Positions 36,954-43,933 of a stretch of DNA of 64,000 nucleotides are shown here, one piece after another. Within the stretch, counting starts at the first letter, position 1, and the number at the start of each line of letters is the position of its first letter. This DNA comes from Hymenobacter metallicola (GTDB taxonomy: Bacteria; Bacteroidota; Bacteroidia; Cytophagales; Hymenobacteraceae): contig NZ_SRMB01000006.1 of NCBI RefSeq assembly GCF_004745645.1, positions 1-64,000 on the forward strand, in the 5' to 3' direction. The position numbers were made by a program, and so were the translations under genes. The notes beneath the pieces are model-generated. The model was given only the letters and a program-made list of their open reading frames with translations, made no database searches and had not been told where the DNA came from.

Positions 36954-37085
36954 CTAGGCCTGCCACTGCTGCCAGAGCGCGAAGCCCAGCACGGCGGCCA
37001 CCGCGGCGTAGAGCAGGTAGGAAAGCAGGCGGCGAACGGGGCCTTTGGGGGCGGGTACGCCGGCTTCTTCGCAACAACTCTTCAT
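36954..37085 (-). CDS. Small membrane peptide with N-terminal CC motif, 43 aa
   Basis: A 44-codon frame (ATG 37085, TAG 36954) encodes MKSCCEEAGVPAPKGPVRRL followed by one hydrophobic helix and WQQWQA. A Cys-Cys-Glu-Glu head before a positively charged stretch suggests a cytoplasmic metal-binding tip on a single-pass inner-membrane peptide. It resembles the 32-aa peptide at 1084-1182 in design. It sits between the Cys/His-rich protein at 37219 and the lipoprotein at 36883, on the same strand. Confidence 0.6.
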   Translation of the reverse strand: MKSCCEEAGVPAPKGPVRRLLSYLLYAAVAAVLGFALWQQWQA

Positions 37086-37157
37086 TGTTGGGCGGGGGTA
37101 AAACCAGGAAGATGAGGGAGGGGGGCGCAGCTAGGCACCGGGCGGACACGACAACGC

Positions 37158-37201
37158 AAAGGCCCGCCCCGGACATAGCAGAGCTATGCCAGGGCGAGCC
37201 T
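37158..37201 (-). terminator. Terminator hairpin after the Cys/His-rich gene
   Basis: On the minus strand an imperfect stem (ggctcgccctggcatagc paired with gctatgtccggggcgggcc) is followed by TTTGCGTT, 18-60 bp past the stop of the 37219-37701 gene. It would reduce read-through into the downstream metal-binding genes, so those may have another promoter. Confidence 0.55.
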
Positions 37202-37218
37202 AGTGCGCGTCAAATCAA

Positions 37219-37701
37219 TCAGACCGTCAGGGACTGAATAAAGATTCGGATGTCGGGTATTTTAGGGGGCAGGTGCTCGCGGAGCACCAGAACGACCGAA
37301 TGCGTGCGGTCCCACTGTCCGGCAGCGGGCCGGAAAAAGAAGTCGCTGCTGGCCGGCAGCAGGGCCGGCGCGGACGCGAGCAGCTGCTTTTCGCCGGGCG
37401 TGGCGAGCGACTTAAGAATAGCGGCCGAGTTGTCTTTGCAGCAGTCATCCTGGCCCGCGGGCTTGGAATTGTGCTTGGCATGGTCATGCTTGCCCTTCGT
37501 GGACTTCGGCTGGGCCGGGCCGTTGCCGTGACCGTGGCAGCCGGGATGCGAAGGCTTCTGCGGCGGGGTAACCTTGGCCATCGGTGCCGCCGCCACCGGG
37601 TTGATGGTCGCGCAGTAGCACTGGCCCACGAACACGTTGACGAAGACGAGCAGGAAGCTCGTCGCCAGCAAACGGCGGAAGGGGAACAGGCTACGGAACA
37701 T
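37219..37701 (-). CDS. Secreted Cys/His-rich protein
   Basis: This 160-aa protein has a signal peptide (LLATSFLLVFVNVFVG) with Cys right after it (QCYCAT), then a His/Lys-rich middle (HPGCHGHGNG, GKHDHAKHN) and a double Cys (DDCCKDN), and a beta-rich tail. Secreted CxC/HGHG proteins of this type occur with copper genes in Bacteroidetes and probably bind metal. It is the first gene of the long minus-strand block, divergent from copA across a 381-bp regulatory gap. Confidence 0.7.
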   Translation of the reverse strand: MFRSLFPFRRLLATSFLLVFVNVFVGQCYCATINPVAAAPMAKVTPPQKPSHPGCHGHGNGPAQPKSTKGKHDHAKHNSKPAGQDDCCKDNSAAILKSLATPGEKQLLASAPALLPASSDFFFRPAAGQWDRTHSVVLVLREHLPPKIPDIRIFIQSLTV

Positions 37702-37720
37702 GAGAGGCGCTAAGCAACCG

Positions 37721-37728
37721 CAAAAGTA
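37721..37728 (-). promoter_or_regulatory. -7 box of the minus-strand copper block
   Basis: The minus strand reads TACTTTTG (exact TAnnTTTG), 20 bp upstream of the start at 37701. It is the same octamer as at the copZ-like promoter. A 14-bp palindrome lies 16 bp further upstream. Confidence 0.5.
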
Positions 37729-37743
37729 GACTTCTCCACGAAA

Positions 37744-37757
37744 AGGCGGTACCGCCT
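37744..37757. promoter_or_regulatory. 14-bp perfect palindrome, candidate operator
   Basis: AGGCGGTACCGCCT is a perfect palindrome with no mismatch, and the flanking bases AAA/TATT extend it weakly. It covers the -33 area of the promoter at 37721, where a repressor or activator dimer could sit. It is distinct from the direct-repeat sites. Confidence 0.4.
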
Positions 37758-37897
37758 ATTTACCCCATTTCTAAATAAAGAGTTTCCGGGCCTTCCATGC
37801 GGGTTGCTGCTCAACCTTGAAAAAAGGACTAAAAAGGGCCACCGGGGCGTTTTAAGCGGCGGTTAAGCGAAACGCCCCCCCCGTTAACGACCGCAAA

Positions 37898-37931
37898 ATT
37901 ATGCAAGCCTTCGGCCGGATTATGTAAATCC
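37898..37931 (+). promoter_or_regulatory. 21-bp direct-repeat operator (copper-regulon site D1)
   Basis: ATTATGCAAGCC (37898) is repeated as ATTATGTAAATCC (37919) exactly 21 bp on, the best match of the set. It is about 150 bp upstream of copA and 56 bp upstream of D2, in the same orientation. Confidence 0.7.
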
Positions 37932-37953
37932 ATTATCAACCCTCTGCGTGCAA

Positions 37954-37987
37954 ATTATGCAAGTTTCAAGTGAGATTCCGTACTAAC
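37954..37987 (+). promoter_or_regulatory. 21-bp direct-repeat operator (copper-regulon site D2)
   Basis: ATTATGCAAGTT is followed at 21 bp by ATTCCGTACTAAC, a weaker second half. The core of this half (ending 37983) lies 22-23 bp before the -7 box at 38006, as at the copZ-like and DUF2269-like promoters. Confidence 0.6.
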
Positions 37988-38005
37988 ATCGCCATGGGAG
38001 CGCCG

Positions 38006-38013
38006 TTCCTTTG
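38006..38013 (+). promoter_or_regulatory. -7 box of the copA promoter
   Basis: TTCCTTTG differs from TAnnTTTG at one position and is 70 bp upstream of the copA start. It is placed 23 bp after the D2 half-site core. Confidence 0.4.
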
Positions 38014-38082
38014 TAAGGTGCTTTCTAGCCCGGGGAACAGTGTGTTTCCCGGCCCAATGCAGCATCATAGCTGCTTATTTCT

Positions 38083-40356
38083 ATGGAACCAACAACCAAG
38101 ACCGAAACCCTCGACATTGAAGGCATGACCTGCGCCTCGTGCGCGTCCTTCGTCGAGAAGTCCTTGACCCGCACGCCCGGCGTGCAGCGGGCCATGGTCA
38201 ACTTCGCCACCGAAAAGGCCACGATTGACTACCTGCCCACCCAGGCGACGCCCGCCACGCTCAAAGCAGCCGTGGTCAACGCCGGCTACGGCGTCACCGA
38301 GCGGGCCCCCGATACTTCAGCTGCCGACCGGCAAGCCGAAATCGACCAGCAGAAGGCCCTGGCTTACGTCAAGCTCAAGCGCCGCTTCTGGGTAGCCACG
38401 GTGTTGGCCATCGTCATTATGCCGCTGAGCATGCTCATGCTCTGGCCGGCCATGATGGCCCGCGTGAACATGCAGTGGCTCAACTACGGCCTGCTGGTGC
38501 TGACCCTGCCCGTGCTGCTGTACAGCGGGCGCGAATTCTTTACCTCGGCCTGGAACGGCTTCAAGCACCGGGCCGCCAACATGGACACGCTCATTGCCGT
38601 GGGCACCGGCGCGGCTTTCCTCTATAGCTTGGCGGCCACGGTAGTGCCGGGCTGGTTTATGCGCCGGGGCATCATGCCCGAAGTGTATTACGATACGACG
38701 GCCACCATCATTGCCCTGATTCTGCTGGGCAAGGTGCTGGAGCTGCGCGCCAAAACCCAAACCTCGGCGGCCATCAAGGCCCTGATGGGCTTGCAGGCCA
38801 AAACTGCCCGCGTGGTGAGCCCCGGCGGCCAGGAAGTGGACGTGCCCATCGAGCAGGTGCAGCTCAACGACCTCATCGTGGTACGACCGGGCGAAAAGGT
38901 GGCCACCGACGGCGTTATCGAAGAAGGCAATTCGGCCGTGGATGAGGCCATGCTCACGGGTGAAAGCCTGCCGGTGGAAAAGAAAACCGGGGACCCGGTG
39001 TTCGGGGCCACGCTCAACAAGACCGGCTCCTTCCGCTTTCGCGTGACCAAAGTAGGGGCTGATACCATGCTGTCCCAAATTGTGAAGCTGGTGGAGGACG
39101 CTCAGGGCAGCCGCGCCCCCATTCAGCGCCTGGCCGACAAGGTCAGCGCCATTTTCGTGCCCACGGTGGTGGTCATTGCCATCCTGACGTTTGTGCTCTG
39201 GTTTGACTTGGCCCCGGTGGAAGCACGGCTGCCTTTGGCCCTGGTCAACTTTGTGGCCGTGCTCATCATCGCCTGTCCCTGCGCCCTAGGGCTGGCCACG
39301 CCCACGGCCATCATGGTCAGCACTGGCAAGGGCGCCGAGCACGGCGTGCTCATCCGCAACGCCGAGGCCTTGGAAAAAGCCCACCAGGTCAACACCGTAC
39401 TGCTCGACAAAACCGGCACCATCACCCGCGGCGAACCGGCCGTGACCGACTTTGTGCCGGCCGAGGGCCAGGACGCCGCCCAGCTGCTGCAGGTAGTGGC
39501 CGCAGTGGAACGGCAGAGCGAGCACCCGCTGGCCGAGGCCGTGGTGCGCTATGCTGACACCCAGCAGGCCCCTATCATTGCCGCCACCGGTTTCCAGGCC
39601 ATCGAAGGCAAAGGGGCGCAGGCGTCCGTGAATGGGCAGGCGGTGCTCATCGGCAACTTCCGCCTGCTCGATGAGGCCGGTATTTCGCTTTCCTCCGCGG
39701 TGCGCCGGCAAGCCGACGAGCTGCTGGGCCAGGCCAAGACCGTGCTCTACGTGGCCATTAACCAGCAGGCCGTGGGCATCATCGGCGTGGCCGACACCGT
39801 GCGCGAAACGTCGGCGGCGGCCATCAAACGGCTGCAGGGCATGGGCATCGAAGTGGTGATGATGACCGGCGACAATCCCCAGACGGCGGCGCAGGTGGCC
39901 GGGCAGGTGGGCATCAAGCGCTACTTTGCCGAAGTGCTGCCCGCCGACAAGGCCGGCAAAGTGAAGGAGCTGCAGGCCGAAGGCCGCATCGTGGCCATGG
40001 TGGGCGACGGCATCAACGACGCCCCGGCCCTGGCCCAGGCCGACATTGGCCTGGCCATGGGCGGCGGCACCGACGTGGCCATGGAAGCGGCCGGCATCAC
40101 GCTCATGCGCTCGGATTTACAGGGCGTGGTGACGGCCATCGAGTTGTCGCGCCAGACCATCCGCACCATCAAGCAGAACCTGTTTTTCGCCTTTATCTAC
40201 AACACCCTGGGCATTCCCATCGCAGCCGGGCTGCTCTACCCCTTCTTCGGACTACTGCTCTCGCCCATGCTCGCGGCGGGCGCCATGGCCCTGAGCTCGG
40301 TGTCGGTGCTCACCAATTCGCTGCGCCTGCGCAGCTTCTCCCCTGCTAAAAACTAA
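38083..40356 (+). CDS. copA: Cu+-exporting P1B-type ATPase
   Basis: This 757-aa P1B-1 ATPase has one N-terminal HMA domain (GMTCASC, C17/C20), TM6 motif CPC at 398-400 in IACPCALGLATPTA, the phosphorylation motif DKTGT from D442, the HP motif SEHPLAEA and the hinge GDGINDAP. TM7 has YN (FIYNTLGIP) and TM8 has MxxSS (MALSSVSVL), the residues that mark Cu+ specificity. It exports cytoplasmic Cu+ to the periplasm. It is the first gene of a three-gene operon with the cupredoxin (3 bp) and the HMA-AraC regulator, and has two direct-repeat operators upstream. Confidence 0.95.
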   Translation: MEPTTKTETLDIEGMTCASCASFVEKSLTRTPGVQRAMVNFATEKATIDYLPTQATPATLKAAVVNAGYGVTERAPDTSAADRQAEIDQQKALAYVKLKRRFWVATVLAIVIMPLSMLMLWPAMMARVNMQWLNYGLLVLTLPVLLYSGREFFTSAWNGFKHRAANMDTLIAVGTGAAFLYSLAATVVPGWFMRRGIMPEVYYDTTATIIALILLGKVLELRAKTQTSAAIKALMGLQAKTARVVSPGGQEVDVPIEQVQLNDLIVVRPGEKVATDGVIEEGNSAVDEAMLTGESLPVEKKTGDPVFGATLNKTGSFRFRVTKVGADTMLSQIVKLVEDAQGSRAPIQRLADKVSAIFVPTVVVIAILTFVLWFDLAPVEARLPLALVNFVAVLIIACPCALGLATPTAIMVSTGKGAEHGVLIRNAEALEKAHQVNTVLLDKTGTITRGEPAVTDFVPAEGQDAAQLLQVVAAVERQSEHPLAEAVVRYADTQQAPIIAATGFQAIEGKGAQASVNGQAVLIGNFRLLDEAGISLSSAVRRQADELLGQAKTVLYVAINQQAVGIIGVADTVRETSAAAIKRLQGMGIEVVMMTGDNPQTAAQVAGQVGIKRYFAEVLPADKAGKVKELQAEGRIVAMVGDGINDAPALAQADIGLAMGGGTDVAMEAAGITLMRSDLQGVVTAIELSRQTIRTIKQNLFFAFIYNTLGIPIAAGLLYPFFGLLLSPMLAAGAMALSSVSVLTNSLRLRSFSPAKN

Positions 40357-40359
40357 GCT

Positions 40360-40737
40360 ATGGATACCCCCGAAATCATTGTAACGCTGACGGGCCTGGG
40401 CCTATCGGCCTTTGTCATCTGGTACTTCTTCTTCTCGGCCCGCCAGACGGCCAGCGCCGTTTCCACCGCCAGCGGGGTGCAGGAAGTGGACATCACCGTC
40501 AAGGGCGGCTACTCGCCCGACGTAATTGAGGTGGAGCGCGGCAAGCCCGTGCAGCTGAGCTTCTACCGGGACGAGGAAAACTCCTGCTCGGAGGAATTGC
40601 TGATGCCCGACTTCAGCATCCGCCGCGACCTGCCCGCCTTTAAAACGACCTTAGTAGAGCTGCTGCCCCAGCAGGCGGGTACCTTTACGTTCACCTGCGG
40701 CATGGGCATGCTGCGCGGTAGCCTGGTCGTTAAATAG
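40360..40737 (+). CDS. Membrane-anchored cupredoxin-like protein
   Basis: This 125-aa protein has one N-terminal membrane helix (VTLTGLGLSAFVIWYFFFS) and a cupredoxin-type beta domain (VDITVKGGYSPDVIEVERGK) with Cys in ENSCSEELLMPDF and a C-terminal FTCGMGMLRG. The usual blue-copper His-Cys-His-Met ligand set is only partly present, with Cys and Met at the end (CGMGM). It probably binds Cu in the periplasm and passes it on. It starts 3 bp after copA and its stop touches the next gene's start. Confidence 0.8.
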   Translation: MDTPEIIVTLTGLGLSAFVIWYFFFSARQTASAVSTASGVQEVDITVKGGYSPDVIEVERGKPVQLSFYRDEENSCSEELLMPDFSIRRDLPAFKTTLVELLPQQAGTFTFTCGMGMLRGSLVVK

Positions 40738-41370
40738 ATGCCGCTCATGAACTCCCAACTCCGCTCCGGCTTTACGCTGCCCGCCCCCGGCACCCACCGG
40801 CTGCTGATAAAGAACATGGTATGCCCCCAGTGCATCCGGGTGGTGACGGAAGACCTGACGGCCCTGGGCCTGCAGGTGCACCGCGTGGTGCTGGGCGAAG
40901 CCGATGTGACCACCGCCGACGGCCAGGACCCGGACCTGGAGCCCGTGCGCACCAGCCTGGAGGCCGCGGGCTTTGCCTTGCTCGAAGACCCGCGGGCGCA
41001 ACTGGTGGAGCAGATTAAGACGCTACTGGTGACGCTCATTCACTATCCCGAGCCGGGCCCGCGCCTGCTCACCTACTCGGATTACCTGGTCCAGCACCTG
41101 GGGCGCGACTACCATTACCTGTCGCACCTGTTTTCCTCCGAGGAAGGCCTGACCATCGAGAAGTTCATCATCCGCCAGAAGGTGGAGCGGGCCAAGGAGC
41201 TCATCGGCTACGGCGAGCTGAGCATTGCCCAGGTGGCCGGGCAGCTGGGTTACAGCTCCCCGGCCCACCTCTCGCGGCAGTTCGGGCAGGTGACGGGTTT
41301 GACCCCTACCGAGTTTCAGCGGCTGGGGCCCGCCAGCCACGCCCGGCGCAGCTTGGACGCGCTGCTGTAG
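40738..41370 (+). CDS. AraC-family regulator with N-terminal HMA domain (copper sensor candidate)
   Basis: This 210-aa protein joins an HMA domain (residues 20-90; RLLIKNMVCPQCIRVVTEDL with CxxC at C29/C32) to an AraC-type DNA-binding domain (about 105-200; LSIAQVAGQLGYSSPAHLSRQFGQVTG). Such proteins can sense Cu+ through CxxC and bind direct repeats. It begins directly after the cupredoxin stop codon, making it part of the copA transcript and its own likely regulator. The 26545 paralogue lacks one of the two Cys. Binding to the 21-bp direct repeats is inferred. Confidence 0.88.
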   Translation: MPLMNSQLRSGFTLPAPGTHRLLIKNMVCPQCIRVVTEDLTALGLQVHRVVLGEADVTTADGQDPDLEPVRTSLEAAGFALLEDPRAQLVEQIKTLLVTLIHYPEPGPRLLTYSDYLVQHLGRDYHYLSHLFSSEEGLTIEKFIIRQKVERAKELIGYGELSIAQVAGQLGYSSPAHLSRQFGQVTGLTPTEFQRLGPASHARRSLDALL

Positions 41371-41378
41371 CCTCCGAA

Positions 41379-41413
41379 ATTATGCAAGCAAAAAGGCCAA
41401 CGGTGTAAAAACC
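41379..41413 (+). promoter_or_regulatory. 21-bp direct-repeat operator (copper-regulon site E)
   Basis: ATTATGCAAGCA (41379) is followed 21 bp on by ACGGTGTAAAAACC, fitting the shared ATGCAAG-N14-nTGTAA pattern. It begins 9 bp after the stop of the HMA-AraC gene, 57 bp upstream of the next start, and no clear -7 box is seen. Confidence 0.6.
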
Positions 41414-41469
41414 GGACGGGTGAGCTGGGCGTTTATAATGCTCACCATCAGACCCCACCGACCGTGAGC

Positions 41470-42084
41470 ATGAACCGCTTATTCCGTTTGCCTATTTTAT
41501 CCCTGCTTGTGCTTGTTTCCCTGTTTTCGGCCTGTAAAATGGACCACGACATGGACGACATGAAGCACGACTCTCCGCTGATGAAAATCATGATGGACAT
41601 GATGACCCAGATGGACGCGCAGGCCAAGACCCAGGACCCCGACCACGACTTCGCCGCTCAGATGGTGCTGCACCACGATGCCGCCATCAAGATGAGCGAG
41701 GAAGAACTCCGCGCGGGCAGCAACCAGGAAATGAAGACCATTGCCCAGGACGTCATCACCAAGCAACGCGCCGAAATCACGCAATTCAACACCTTCCTGA
41801 GCGGGCACCAGCCCACGCAGCCGCTGGTGCCGCAGTTCAACCAAATCCAGAAAACCAACATGGACCGCATGATGGCCGCCACCGACGCCCGCGCCATGAC
41901 CATGCGCACCGACGTGGACTACGCAGCGATGATGATAGACCACCACCAGGCGGCCATCGACAACTCGGAGGCGCTGCTCCAGCACGGCCGCAACGCCACA
42001 ATGCGTCAGATGGCGCAGGCCATCATCACCGACCAGCGCCAGGAGATTGCCACGCTGCAAAACTGGCTGACGCGCAACCGTTAA
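41470..42084 (+). CDS. DUF305 family lipoprotein
   Basis: From the ATG at 41470 (MNRLFRLPILSLLVLVSLFSAC) this 204-aa protein has a lipobox FSAC and two DUF305 repeats: FAAQMVLHHDAAIKMSE in the first and YAAMMIDHHQAAIDNSE in the second. Met-rich stretches (MKIMMDMMTQM; MDRMMAATDARAMTMR) flank the HH motifs. A GTG-started form two residues longer exists. It follows the copA operon and has its own direct-repeat site (41379), so it is in the copper regulon. A periplasmic Cu-binding role is inferred. Confidence 0.92.
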   Translation: MNRLFRLPILSLLVLVSLFSACKMDHDMDDMKHDSPLMKIMMDMMTQMDAQAKTQDPDHDFAAQMVLHHDAAIKMSEEELRAGSNQEMKTIAQDVITKQRAEITQFNTFLSGHQPTQPLVPQFNQIQKTNMDRMMAATDARAMTMRTDVDYAAMMIDHHQAAIDNSEALLQHGRNATMRQMAQAIITDQRQEIATLQNWLTRNR

Positions 42085-42104
42085 GAATAGGCCTTGCCCT
42101 ATCC

Positions 42105-42136
42105 AAAAAGGCAGCTCTTCCCGGGCTGCCTTTTTT
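42105..42136 (+). terminator. Rho-independent terminator after a DUF305 gene
   Basis: The stem aaaaaggcagc / gctgccttttt with a nine-base loop is followed by TTTTTT, 20 bp past the stop of the 41470-42084 gene. It is a textbook intrinsic terminator. Confidence 0.88.
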
Positions 42137-42187
42137 GCTTTTAGAGAGCGGTGGGTAGCCCGGTGGGTCACGCCACCGGCTCATTTA

Positions 42188-42976
42188 ATGGAAATGTTCA
42201 CGATGCTCTCACTGCCTGTTTTCCGCCTTATCGTATCCCTGGCCCTTGGCCTGGTGCTAGCTGGTTGCCGGTCATCTGCGGTTGTCCCTACGTTCCCACC
42301 TTCCGCCGGATACCGTCACCCGCGGCTGGCACCGAGCGCTGATACGGCGACGGCCGTCCCCGCCCAGGAGCGCCCCGTCACCCCGCCGCGGCGGGTAACG
42401 ACAGCGGTGCCGCCCCGGGCCGCGGGCATGCCGGACCACGTGTTCAAGCCGAGCAATAACCCGGCGGGCCAGCCGGACAGCAGCTTTGCAAAAGGAGCAA
42501 TCGGGGATTCCGCGCGCAGCGCAACCCGGCCAACGGTTCCGCGCGGGCTGCGTCGGCAGTTCCCAACCAAGCTGTTTAGCGCCCAGACGCTGGTGCATTA
42601 CAGCTTGCACTTTCTTTTCCCGGCCGTGTTGGCGCTGGTGTTCTTCCCCGCGATGTGGCAGGCCGCCTACCTGATGATGTTGGCCACGATGCTCATGGAC
42701 CTGGACCACCTGCTGGCCAAACCCATTTTCGACCCGCTGCGCTGCAGCGTGGGGTATCATCCACTACACTCCTTTTACGCCTTCCCGGTGTATGCACTGC
42801 TCCTGCTGCTGCCGGCATTGCAACCGGTCGCCGTGGGCCTGCTTTTCCACCTGTTCACCGATACGGTGGACTGCCTGTGGAACTTCAGCCACTGCAACGA
42901 GTGCTACCTCAGCTCCCGCATTTACGCCCTGCGCAACTGGGTGAAGAAGCTATTGGGCCATGAGGTAGTCGAGTAG
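42188..42976 (+). CDS. DUF6122 membrane protein with lipoprotein-like N-terminal extension
   Basis: This 262-aa protein has a signal with lipobox LAGC (residues 10-26), a Pro/Arg-rich region of about 100 residues of low complexity, and a C-terminal DUF6122 domain (TLVHYSLHFLFPAVLALVFFP, then MLMDLDHLLAKPIFDPLRC and LFHLFTDTVDCLWNF) like the protein at 27187. The combination is unusual because DUF6122 is an integral inner-membrane domain. It could be a fusion of a lipoprotein gene to DUF6122, or the signal could be a plain start helix. The conserved D-H-D-C-H residues hint at metal binding. Confidence 0.72.
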   Translation: MEMFTMLSLPVFRLIVSLALGLVLAGCRSSAVVPTFPPSAGYRHPRLAPSADTATAVPAQERPVTPPRRVTTAVPPRAAGMPDHVFKPSNNPAGQPDSSFAKGAIGDSARSATRPTVPRGLRRQFPTKLFSAQTLVHYSLHFLFPAVLALVFFPAMWQAAYLMMLATMLMDLDHLLAKPIFDPLRCSVGYHPLHSFYAFPVYALLLLLPALQPVAVGLLFHLFTDTVDCLWNFSHCNECYLSSRIYALRNWVKKLLGHEVVE

Positions 42977-43228
42977 ATGGGGTGTAGAAGGTTGGAGTGA
43001 GCAAGCACCTCGATAGTTATTCTTGGTCGTTTCCAAGGGGAGATACGCTGTTATAAGCCGGTAATCAACGACGGAGCCCGCAACAGGGCCTACGGGTAGC
43101 TTGGACATTTTCTGGTAGGAGCAGCACGTGAAAGCCCGGAAATTATGCAAGCCTGGGTGGGATTGTCGCAAATCCACGCCCGGGCTTTGCCGTTCTAAAG
43201 GGTAGTTTCTTCATTAACGACCCCTACT
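42977..43228. other. Intergenic region upstream of a DUF305 gene
   Basis: No gene is supported here on either strand. The region holds the direct-repeat operator at 43142 and, downstream of it, the start of the next gene; a box resembling TAnnTTTG (TAGTTTCT at 43203) is weak. Confidence 0.5.
43142..43175 (+). promoter_or_regulatory. 21-bp direct-repeat operator (copper-regulon site F)
   Basis: ATTATGCAAGCC is followed 21 bp on by TTGTCGCAAATCC, a weaker second half. It starts 87 bp upstream of the DUF305 start at 43229. It shares the ATTATGCAAGC left half with sites D1 and E. Confidence 0.6.
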
Positions 43229-43861
43229 ATGAATAAGATATTTCGAATGCCCCTGCTCGCGCTGAGCCTGCTCGGTGCTACCCTTTCTTTCACCAGCTGC
43301 GACAAGGATGACAACGGCCTGGAGCTTATCGGCCACGACGAGAGCGTGTACATGCGCAACATGCACGAGGGCATGGCCATGATGGAGTCCATGCCCAAAA
43401 CCGGCGACCCCGACAACGACTACTCCACCATGATGATAATGCATCATCAGATAGCCATCAAAAACAGCCAGGAAGAGCTGAAAAGCGGTAAAAGTGCCGA
43501 GATGAAAGCCATGGCCCAGTCGATTATCGACAAGCAGCAGGCCGAAATTGCCCAGTTCAACGCTTTCCTTGCCGGCCACCCGGCCCACGCTCCGGCCGTG
43601 CCCGAGTTCAACGCCCTGCAAATGATGAACATGATGCAGATGATGAAGGCCGTGGATTTGCGCCCCCTCACCGGCGACCCGGACTTCGACTTTGCGCAGC
43701 TGATGATTGACCACCACCAGGCCGCCGTCGAAAACTCGGACGCCCTGCTGAAGTTCGGCCGGGAGAACGCCACCAAGGCGCTGGCCCAACAAATCATCAC
43801 CGACCAGAAGATGGAAATCAAGATGCTGCAGGACTACCTGCTGGCCAACAAGAAATACTAG
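43229..43861 (+). CDS. DUF305 family lipoprotein
   Basis: This 210-aa protein (MNKIFRMPLLALSLLGATLSF, lipobox FTSC) has two DUF305 repeats: YSTMMIMHHQIAIKNSQ in the first and FAQLMIDHHQAAVENSD in the second, with many Met (MHEGMAMMESMPK; MMNMMQMMKA) between them. It is most similar in plan to the 41470 copy. Direct-repeat site 43142 upstream. Periplasmic or outer-membrane copper-binding role inferred. Confidence 0.92.
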   Translation: MNKIFRMPLLALSLLGATLSFTSCDKDDNGLELIGHDESVYMRNMHEGMAMMESMPKTGDPDNDYSTMMIMHHQIAIKNSQEELKSGKSAEMKAMAQSIIDKQQAEIAQFNAFLAGHPAHAPAVPEFNALQMMNMMQMMKAVDLRPLTGDPDFDFAQLMIDHHQAAVENSDALLKFGRENATKALAQQIITDQKMEIKMLQDYLLANKKY

Positions 43862-43883
43862 GGCGTCCCTCGCTCGTATCCCT

Positions 43884-43915
43884 AAGCAGCGGACCCCCGG
43901 GTTCGCTGCTTTTTT
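43884..43915 (+). terminator. Rho-independent terminator after a DUF305 gene
   Basis: The stem aagcagcg / cgctgctt is followed by TTTTTT, 22 bp past the stop of the 43229-43861 gene. The loop is GC-rich. Confidence 0.85.
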
Positions 43916-43933
43916 ACTTTAATTCCCATCCCT

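Larger units (their letters stand above)
37729..38005. other. Divergent intergenic region, copA / Cys-His gene
   Basis: This 381-bp region between the two divergent genes (37702-38082) contains the palindrome at 37744, a G/C run of eight C, two tandem direct-repeat operators (37898 and 37954) and the copA -7 box (38006). Nothing coding is seen in it. Confidence 0.6.
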
